The position numbers and the translations under genes are program-made. Shown here one piece after another: positions 41,790 through 52,300 of a stretch of DNA of 64,000 nucleotides (position 1 is its first letter; each line of letters opens with the position of its first letter). The notes under the pieces are model-generated. The model saw only the letters and a list, made by a program, of their open reading frames with translations, had not been told where the DNA came from and searched no databases. Source of the stretch: Branchiostoma lanceolatum (Eukaryota; Chordata; Leptocardii; Amphioxiformes; Branchiostomatidae); the NCBI RefSeq assembly GCF_035083965.1, contig NC_089724.1:626001-690000 (forward strand). Direction: 5' to 3'.

Positions 41790-44700
41790 TGTGCAAGGTC
41801 CGGTAGACCGGCAGCAGGGTGGTAACGTCACATGTACCTGCGAAAGTAACATTACTAATGCATCAGCAACATAAAACTCCCGGCTAGGAAACAAAAAAAA
41901 AGAAGATCATGCAGACTTTTAGAACTGAGAAGAGGGGATTGCGCACATTCTGAATCTGACCCAAAGTATACAGGTTTACTTGACTTACTCCCACATATGT
42001 TTTAACAAACAACCGACGGAGTGAACAATGCAGACAAATCGGCCAAAGCGTTACTACTTATGACATCAGCCTTAAACCTGAAGTGTGTCATAAGCTGGAG
42101 AGGCGCGGTTGTCATGGCAACTTCAAGTTTAAGGTGAATGAAGTGACGTGAAAAGGAAAGAGAAAAGATTGAGTTTGAGTTTTATTTAGATCCATAAGAC
42201 GCTATTCTTCCTGTGGTAAACACATGATTCATATCTACACATTGTAATTAAAACATACAAAGTGACAGTTGAGGACAAGAGTAAGATAGCAATAATTATA
42301 GTCCAATTATTTGCTAATCGCCGCCGGTGTTGTTGCACAACTGAGTCTGAGATATTCTGTACAGAAGGCGCCTTTTCTGAGAGTTGGATTTTGGTTTCGC
42401 AAGTCTGAATGAGTGTTTGTTCTGGTTGAGCGTGTTTGGTGGTTATATAAGTCTCCTTCTAAATCACAGTGCCGGTTAATTACGTCACCATGGAAACAAA
42501 CACCCCACCGTAAAGGTGGCGGGAAGTGATGAATGCCGACATGACGGAACTTTAAATGTCGCGGGGTCAGGTTACCGTGTGATCCGTGTTTCCAGAGCAG
42601 CGCTAATGGACCCTTAATCTGTGCTCTGACGTCACAGACCCCTTGGTCTGGACACCATGACGCAGTGTGCGGGGTTACCTGAGGTCATTGTTACTCTAAC
42701 GGACGTCAGAAGCCTTCATCATTATCATTTTAATGTACACATTTCTGTGGCCAGACTTTGCAATTTGATATTAGCCAAATTACGGGCACCATCGATGCTT
42801 TCTTCATTTTCCCACAACACCTATCATGTTTCACGAAAAATGCACCACAACATTACTTATGGGTTTTGACTTTGACATTGGAAGTTATAGCAATGGGTGG
42901 CCTAGAAAGCCCTAAGAACGGCTGTCGGCTGAGGAGACATGCAAAATTTAAAAAACCGCCGAGAACTTAACAGTGTAGTTCAGAAAATGACCGGTTAACT
43001 GATGAATCCAGCTAACGAGGCCCTCCGACAGATCAAGTCAGATCGCTCCCGTCACTGTTCTTGTACGCTGTACAAGGTGGTTTATAATGCCTGTGGCCAA
43101 AGTCTGTAACTTCCGTTACCGTTTGAAGTAAGACGTTCCTGACATTTAGATATGCCTCATATAAGGTGCTAAACTGTCGTTTTTATGACGAAGTTAGACG
43201 AAGCAGTTTGTACATTTGAATGAGAACGAGCGTGATGGGAAAATGCTAAATTCGTAATGCCGGTTCTTAGGTTTTTTTTAATAATGGTTAGATCAGGATC
43301 GCATTAGGTCGATTTTGAAGATACGTATTGCAATCACGACGTTTGTATAGTTTACACACTTTAAAACAGGTTTGCCTAAAAGTTACAAATTTACACAATA
43401 CCAGAAACAAACAGAAACTTAACACACCACTCTGCCGCACCAACAGACTCAAAAACTCTCCGATTCCGTTCCTCGTATCCCTGCTGAATAAGTGACTGAT
43501 CTCCTTAACAATTCCATGTTTTCCCTACTCCATTGTACCAAACAACACAATCCTGTCGCGTTCGAATGTTTCAATGTTTGCAACGTCAGCTATCCTTACG
43601 TCGTGTTCTGTGTTGTAAATGAAAAGTCTTTTTAAATGGCACCATTGCTAAACTTTGTATATCTATTTGTATATAATCACATAATGTTTTATGCGAGCAA
43701 ATGTGAAAATACTCGCCAATTCAGACTTGCTGGTCTGCGATGTGGTATTTGTCAATAAAGTTTCAAAATTTGAACCTATGGTAATTATGGTAGGTATAGT
43801 AGTCTTCTGTATAATAACTCAAACATTCCACTTTTTTAACCTCTTTATGGTAACTATCAAAATTACTATCATTAAGACAGTGTCTGTATTATTTAATGTT
43901 ATATATATTGGATAGGTTGCAATTTCATGGATCATGGATCATGTACATGCTGCCTTAAAAAAGGGTACAAAGTACTAAAAGTAAGCGAATAGCCTCAGAG
44001 CCTTTCTTTCAGATTGACTGATTGTTGCAGTAAAAAGGCAGAGCTATGTAGGCTACGGGTGATCGCTTATGCATGATTGTATTGAATGATTAGAGGTGGA
44101 CACAGACATTTACAACATTGGAGTCGGGATGTTTGTTTTAAACAAATCTTTAATGTAGCGATCCATGCAATGAAACAAGTCAACAATCTTCAAAGCGAAA
44201 TATTATTGCAACTTGTAATTTGATGTTTACTATATTATTCAAATATATGACATTAAAAACTCCAACGTCCTAATGTATTGTAACATTTCAGTCAGGATTC
44301 TAATTATTACAGTTTGCCATGATACCTGTTTGTAAGGTACGAATTTATATAAGATGTTAACAGCAAAAAAGTATAATGTTAACAGTGAAAGCACGTGCAC
44401 GGGTAGTGAAATAATTTCAGTAAAACATTTACACTACTTCTCATAACGCTATCAGCTTTCACAAGAACTTCTATGTGAAACAACAGAACATGCATTACGT
44501 CGATTTTTATTCTAAAATCACTCACAAGAAAAAAAAAAACACATGACTACATCATTCCAGCATGCAAACTAGTATGCAGACAATCTTGCTTATCGCACCA
44601 GCGTTACTTATATAACGTTTACTTAAAAGCTTCTGCGAACTAAAATCGCACTCTTGAAACGGACGAAGAAAGAAAAGCAGTACTTCAAGCTGAAGGTGCC

Positions 44701-45010
44701 ATTTTGTCCGCATTTCGCTTTTTCTGTGGTCTCACTGGTTAAACCCATATTTCTCGTATTTTTTGGTACAAATTTTTACCACCCAGCCTGTTCTACGTCA
44801 TCACATATACATGTATAACCTAAAGTAAAACGTTGTAAACTGTTCTCTTTCTACCTGTTCTTTTATAAGTTTAGAGGATAACGACCTCGGCGTGAGAAAA
44901 CTGACTCAGTTTCATCCTAGTTCTTCAGGGACTCACTCCATCCCTCCCCTTTCCTCCTCTCTTTAATATTCTGACCTCTTTTAGGTAGATTTTATGCCGA
45001 TTCCTTCGAG
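41790..45010. other. Intergenic sequence, mostly AT-rich
   Basis: No exon, RNA gene or named repeat is supported between the PTH/PTHrP-like gene and the Reeler-SEA gene. A (A)n run lies near 44530. Confidence 0.35.
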
Positions 45011-45018
45011 ATTTCAGA

Positions 45019-45179
45019 TTATCCTAAAGCTAGTTCCTCTGCGTTCTTGTACGTCATTTCCTTGACATCTCCGAAGTTGTCATAGTAACCCGGGTTGTAA
45101 ATGCCCCTGGCGGGCGCCCGTCGGTTATCTGCCGGGCCCCGCCCGGGCAGCCGGCGGGGAAGAGACTTTGTGCTCCTAC
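45019..45179 (-). CDS. Possible alternative last exon of the Reeler-SEA-EGF gene
   Basis: After GTTTCTGTAG the exon opens in phase 1, matching exon 10, and encodes 52 residues including YNPGYYDNFGDVKEMTY before TAA. Joining it to exon 10 gives a 507-residue isoform with a short Tyr-rich tail. It could instead belong to an unseen gene. Confidence 0.5.
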
Positions 45180-45904
45180 CTACAGAAACACAGAGCGAAA
45201 AATGCATTTAGGTTCTTCATTGTGTTTGCTTGCTTTCGTGTTTGATATTTTTACTGTACTAACACTTCCTATTAGGTCTTCTACAAAAAGCGAAAAAGGA
45301 AATATGTTGCTTAGTTTTCCGATTTTTGCTGACTTGGTGAAGGGACGGAAAATGATGATATATTGACATATATTTACACGAATTAAAATGTAAACTGAAA
45401 TGGTACCACGTTGCCTGACCAGATCTTAGTCCTTTTTGGTTGTTTTGTTTGTTCATTGTTTGATAGGGCAGTTTGATTAATAAGGGCGTTTTGTCCGCAT
45501 TTGGAGCTCGCGGGCTGCGGATTAGTAGCTGCAGACCACGGATGTCACAGAACATAATCATAGGAGCAAATCACGTTTTTTTAACGTTGAATCAAGAATT
45601 ATAGGCACAAGTTCAAAGATGAATGGGACATGTTACCGAGTCTTATCTACATGAATGTTACATCATAGCTGAATACAGCCCGAGTAGAAACGCGACCTGA
45701 TACCGGACTACTGAAACTGTACATGTACTGCCAAACACTTGGAATAAAACTAGTACGCAAGATAACAGTTAACAGCGAGCAGATTACAGCTTAAAGGTAC
45801 ATATCCAATATCTTGTGAAAACTTCTCTGTTACACAACGGATCATAATGACGCCTGGGTCTTCACGCTTCGTTGAAAATGTTTATTCCAATCAATAATCT
45901 GCTC

Positions 45905-46125
45905 GCTGTTAGTTACTGAACGAACTGGATAGAACATGAAAACGATCAGACGTTTAAGGTGCCATCCATCTTCTTTCGTCAGTGACAGTCCGGCCGCTGA
46001 CAAATGGGAAGTGGATGCTGTCTGAAACGTCTGACGGTTTCCATGTTCTATCCAGTTTATTGATGAGTCCTAGTGACCGTTATCTTGTGCAACTATGTTA
46101 TAGCCTAGGTGTCCAACCTCCATCG
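45905..46125. mobile_element. Head-to-head pair of family-3 Penelope-type ends
   Basis: Left arm, read on the minus strand, and right arm on the plus strand both run CTGACRAA...CGTCTGA...TCCATGTTCTATCCAGTT. The right arm keeps GAAACGTC and continues to GTGTCCAACCTCCATCGACG. It lies in the 3' flank of the Reeler-SEA gene. Confidence 0.6.
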
Positions 46126-46378
46126 ACGTAACATGGGATGCAGCTTTGTAACTTAGAGAAAGTCAAGCACAGCAAGAACACTTCGAAGCTGTGAACCACT
46201 GATTGGTCACTGAACCGGATCGCTATATTCAGTTTCCATTTTAGCATTCATGACAGTGACTATTGTTCACAACAGCATGTTATAGAAAAAAAGCCTGTAC
46301 TATTGATGAGCTAACCGTTAAAATGAATGGCATTTTCTATATTTATCAGCTCTCTTCTGCCGTACAGAAATACCCAGC

Positions 46379-46908
46379 TCAAATGAATGACGTGGACGAA
46401 CCGCCTGGTTTGGTTGGCCAACGGGCCGTCAGCTGGGCCACCTCGTCCGTGACGTCAGAGGCCGAGTCAGGCATGCGGTTCCGCAGATAGTCGACAGGTG
46501 GCGCCTCGGAGAAACGTTTCTGCAGGGAGCCCGGGGCGGGCGTGTCAGGGATGCGGTTCTGCAGGGAGGCGATAGGGGGAGCATCGGAGATGTCTTTCAG
46601 CTGGGATTTCAGAGGGTTAGCTTGAGCTTCAGGTGCGAGCTTGGGCAGAGAAAGCATGGGGGAGGCTTCGGGGATGCGAGTGGTTTCCGGGTTGCGTTTC
46701 GGGAGAGAGCCGTAAGAGGGCGCTTCAGGGATGCCGGGCTGCAGCGAGCCGGTCGGAGGAGCGGCCCTCGGCACCACGTGACGGCGCCAGTTCTCTATTA
46801 CCTCCTGTTGCCCGGCGTCCGCCAGGGGTCGCTGCTGTCCCGGCACCGGCAGCGGGACGGGGATGCCCGGTCGGGTAAAGGCCCCGGGCTCGGTGATCAA
46901 TGAAGAAT
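46379..46908 (-). CDS. Exon 11: long cytoplasmic tail with degenerate repeats
   Basis: The acceptor is TTGCACTTTTCAG. The exon encodes a Pro-rich tail with about six degenerate units of the type APPIASLQNRIPD / APGSLQKRFSE, and ends GGSSTSFI before TGA at 46381-46379. No known catalytic domain is seen. Confidence 0.8.
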
Positions 46909-49299
46909 CTGAAAAGTGCAAGATTCAATTTGAAGTCAACGGTTATGGCATTTTTTCAGGTATACATAATACAAGCTACATAGAAATGTGAAAACTCTTT
47001 AACCAGTGATCAGACATTGACGGCTCCTCTTCGATGGTCACCTGGTCAACCAATGAACATCGACGTTCCACTGACCTGACGGCACCTCCTTGATGGTAAC
47101 TGTTAACCAATGATGTGTCTCGTTACTTAACCATTGACCAATGAACAGTGGCGTTCCACTGACCTGACGGCTCCTCCTGGATGGTCATTCTGAACCAATG
47201 ATGTGCCTCGTTAATTAACCATTGACCAATGAACAGCGGCGTTCCACTGCCCTGACGGCTCCTCCTGGATGGTATTCCTGAACCAATGAGGAGCCTCGTA
47301 ACTAAACCATTGACCAATGAACAGCGGCATTTCACTGACCTGATGGCTTCCTCCTGGATAGTCACTCTGAACCAATGATGTGTCCCGTTACTTAACCATT
47401 GACCAATGAACAGCGGCGTTCCGCTTACCTGACGGATTTCCTGGATGGTCACTCTGAACCAATGATGTGTCCGTTAATTAACCATTGACCAATGAGCATC
47501 GGCGTTCCACTGACCTGACGGCTCCTCCTGGATGGTCTCCATGTTGCTTCCGGCCTCGGAGCGCGGCAGGGAGGGGTTGTAGTTCCCGTCGTCCCCCGCG
47601 GGTTTGGACATGTCCACGGTGGCCACCTGCTCCTCCTGCTCCCGCTGCACAGGCAGCTTCTGCGCGTTCTGCGGCGGAAATGACGTCATTCTTAGAACGG
47701 CGGCGGAAATTACGTCATTTTTATAATGGCGGCGAAATGTACGTCATTTTTGAAACGGCGGTGGAAATTACATCATTATTCTAACGGCGGCGGAATTTGA
47801 GTCATGTTCTAACGGTTCCGGAAATAATGACATGATTCCAATGGAACTGCAGTTCCTCCTTCGGAGGGGGCATCAAGCCCGAGGAATTTGGGAAAAGAGG
47901 TCAAACCTCTGCACGTACGTTAAGAACCCAACATTCTTTATAAAAAGAGAAGTGGACGGGGAAGCATTGCATCATCAGCTGAACATTTTCAACAGAAGCT
48001 GTCCTGTTAGGAAAGAAACATTGAGGTTTTTTTACCTGAGTCGGCTGCGTAGCGGCCTTGTCCTGGGAGTAGGCCTTGTGCTTCCGCCCCCGTCCGCACC
48101 TCTCGGCGCAGCACAGGTGGAACAGGATGCAGCCCAGCAGCGCGAACCCCGCAAGCGCGGCCAGCAGAACGCAGGCAAACGCGGCGGGGGATAGCCCTAG
48201 AATATACACACACAGACATTAAAGCAGAACGCAGGCAAACGCGGCGGGGGACAGCCCTGGAATATACACACACAGACAAATACACATTAAAGCAGAACGC
48301 AGGCAAACGCGGCGGGGGACAGCCCTGGAAAACACACACACAGACATTAAAGCAGAACGCAGGCAAACGCGGCGGGGGACAGCCCTGGAATATACACACA
48401 CAGACATTAAAGCAGAACGCAGGCAAACGCGGCGGGGGACAGCCCTGGAAAACACACACAGACATCAAAGCAGAACGCAGGCAAACGCGGCGGGGGACAG
48501 CCCTGGAAAACACACACAGACATCAAAGCAGAACGCAGGCAAACGCGGCGGGGGACAACTCTGAAATATACACACACAAACAAATACACATTAAAGCAGA
48601 ACGCAGGCAAACGCGGCGGGGGACAGCCATGGAAAACCAGCATGAACGTGACTATTCAACGGGAAAAGAAACGTCACCATCTTCATCCAGACTACACAAA
48701 AGTTAACGCCACAAATAGTACCACTAGCATGACACATAATTTCATTTTGCCCTTTTTTCCCATTTGTTTGCTTATGTTCTAAGCTGCTACAAGTTTGTCT
48801 TGTTTTTCCATAATGAGATAGATCTGAAGGTTCTGAAACTTACCGCCAATCTGCGGGTTGTCACACCGGTCTCCAACAAAGTTAGAAGGACACCTGCCAT
48901 CGGGGAAACATGACATCAATTACAGATTACAGTTTTTAGTAATGTTACCTACTGACACATAGACTTTTCTGATGAATTCTAACCTATTGTTTAACACCTG
49001 CAACTAAAATCACATCGCTACAACAACGGGCAGTGCACATGCTGTCATCCACACACTGTGTTCATTACGATGAAACAGGACATCTTACTTGCAGTTCAGC
49101 GTGGCGGCGGTGATGTCGCTGCTGCACGTGCCGGAGTTGCAGTAGTTCTTGTTGAGCACGCAGGTGGGGACGCACGTGGCGCCCTTGGTGGTGCACGTGA
49201 CCGCAGGCTGGCCGCTGCACGTGCACCTCTCCAGCGTGTCGGACGTACCTGCGGAGAACAAACGGGAAGTTTTACCCTGGTGTCATCATCATAATGTTT

Positions 49300-49376
<77 letters not shown>

Positions 49377-52300
49377 GTTCATCATATTCATCATCATCAT
49401 CATCATGTTCATCATATTCATAATCATGTTAATCATCATTATCATCTTCATGTTCATCATCATCACCATCATGTTCATCATCATCATCATCATGTTCATC
49501 ATCATCATCATCATCATGTTTGCAGTCGATTACACGTGCATATCGTGTATGTCACTGTATTGTTAGTAGAATAGGTACCTAGAAAATCTTGCTGAGAAAG
49601 ATCACTGAGAGAGCCACTCGTTTGAATGAAACTATAAATAAATAAATAATGATGTTAAAACGTAAAGTCATAACTGGGGAACAATCGCATTGGAGTGGCT
49701 GTTCCAAGATGGCGATCGGTGAAATAGAACTTACTGATTTTATATACACATCTATATGTTCAGAAAAGTACTTTCCTGGACATATTCAAATATCTAGAGC
49801 CAGCCATTGAATAGGACATGGATTCCTGAAGCAGTTTTTTTTGTAAATTCTTATAGAACTCAGAGTGGAAAGAGAACCCTACCGTCGCCATAGTCGACCG
49901 TGACCCTGTCCGTGGTGAAGCCGAGGTCGCCGCTCTCACTGGCCTGGAACAGCTGAGCGGCCGCCTCGTACTTTTCCTCCTCCGTCAGGTTCTTTTTAAA
50001 GGCCAGGGTCACGTTCGTGATCACACTGCCCTGGCTGGGGAACACAGAAATCAACACGTCATGGTCCAAACATCATCGTGATTACACTGCCCTGACTGGT
50101 GAACACAAAAATCATCACGTCACGTTCGTGATCACACTGCCCTGGCTAGAGAACACAAAATTCATCACGTCACCGTCCAAAAATCAACACGTCACTGTGC
50201 GAAAATCATCACGTCACGTTCGTGATCACACTGCCCTGGTTGGAGAACACAAGAATCATCACGTCACGTTCGTGATTACACTGCCCTGACTGAAGAACAC
50301 AAAATTCATCACGTCACCGTCCAAAAATCAACACGTCACTATGCGAAAATCATCACATCACGTTCGTGATCACACTGCCCTGGCCGGAGAACACAAAAAC
50401 TATCACGTCACAGTAAAAAAACATCACTTTTGTGATTACACTGCCCTGGCCGGAGAACACAAAAACTATCACGTCACGTTCGTGATTACACTGCCCTGCC
50501 TAGAGAACACAAAAATCATCACGTCACGATCCAAAAAATCAACACGTCACGCTCGTGAGGACACTGCCCTGACAAACGAAAAAAGACCAGTAGATATTAG
50601 AAAGCAAGACAAAATGTACTGAATAAAATCCGCGTTGATGTAGTTAAGGTTGACCTACCGGAAGTGATTGACGTGAGAAGACCGGTAGTGGGGATGGTCC
50701 TCAAAGATACGGTCAACCTGTTAAAAGAAAATCACATTTGACGAAAAGTATGGAACTTTTCTAAATGTATATTTGCATGCCGAAACGGGGTTTTGATCCC
50801 TTTTGTGTTGAATCTGTTACTCTTTTGCTTCCCTTTCTTTAAAACGCTAGAACTGAGACTGCATGTAGGGACAAGTATTGGGTCATATCCCGAATAACGG
50901 AATTAAGGTCAACGCATGGCGCAAGTGACACATTATTATAGCAACTTTTGTGCGGAGCATGCGTACTGTGTCTGGTTGCTATCATGACCATTTGGCTTGT
51001 CCGTTACGTTACTCAAATATATAGTTCCCTGTTTCTATATTATTGTGTGTTTTGTCTGTCTGTTTGTCTGCTTGCGATGGATTCCGCAAGGCGGCACATC
51101 GTCTCATCTCGCCCTTGGCGGCTAGCTTTAGAATCTGTGTGCGGCGCATGCGTGCTGTGTCGGATGACATTGTTATCATTTGGCTCGCCGAGTTCTTTTT
51201 TGTGAATGTTTTGTTAATCTATTTTGCAACCTTGGGACGAGATCTGTTACACGGCACATGGTCTCCCCTCGCCCCTGATGGCCAGCTGCAGGATCTGGTG
51301 CCGGGCTGTTCCGTTACTCAAATGTTTGTTTGTTTGTTTGTTTGTTTGCTTGTCTGTCTGTCTGCTTGCAAAATGAATTCTGTGCACACTACGCTACATA
51401 TTCTCACCTCTCCCTTGACGGCCAGCTGCAGGATCTGGTGCCGGGCTGTTCCGTTACTCATATAATATAGTTTCTGTTTCTATTTTGTTAGTTTATTTGT
51501 TTGTTTGTTTGTTTGTTTGTTTGTTTGTTGCCTGTCTGTCTGCTTGCAAAAGGAATTCTGTGCACACTACGCTACATATTCTCACCTCCCCCTTGACGGC
51601 CAGCCCCAGGATCTGGTGCCGGGCTGTTCCGTTTCTCATATAATATAGTTTCTGTTTCTATTTTGTTAGTTTATTTGTTTGTTTGTTTGTTTGTTTGTTT
51701 GTTGCCTGTCTGTCTGCTTGCAAAAGGAATTCTGTGCACACTACGCTACATGTTCTCACCTCCCCCTTGACGGCCAGCCCCAGGATCTGGTGCCGGGCTG
51801 TTCCGGAGTCCAGCAGGTCGTTATGGAAGTCTGCACTGGTCAGCCGCATCTCCACACTCAGGTCGGAGGTCGGGACTGAGCGGTGGGGGAAAAAGAGCGA
51901 GACAGCTGTTAGATCGCCTTACAAAAGCCGTGTAGGCTGTGTTCGGCCGTTGTTCAGAAGTCCAGAAAGTTTATCATTAAGTCTGTACTCCATATCTAAA
52001 GATCCAGTTCAGAAATAGAAAAAACAGCATTGCAACTTTTAGTCAGCAATAAAAATAGGTTTTGGCTGTTTTCAGCTGTCGTTGATCGAATCCAACATGA
52101 AAGTCTGTGTTTGGTAGCTCGTGCTGCAGATAGTTGACTTCCTAGTGGATTCGGCTGGATGTTGTCGCAGATATATCTACAAGGTTTCAGACCACTCAGC
52201 CGTTAATAGACGTACAGATTGAAGTGACAAAAGTTGTTTTTTTACGCCAGAAATAGTTACTCAAACAACTGGATAAAATTTTGAAACAGTCAGACGTTTC

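Noticed and set aside
49149-49574. Poly-His, poly-Ile and poly-Met frames
   Set aside because: Translation of an ATC trinucleotide array.
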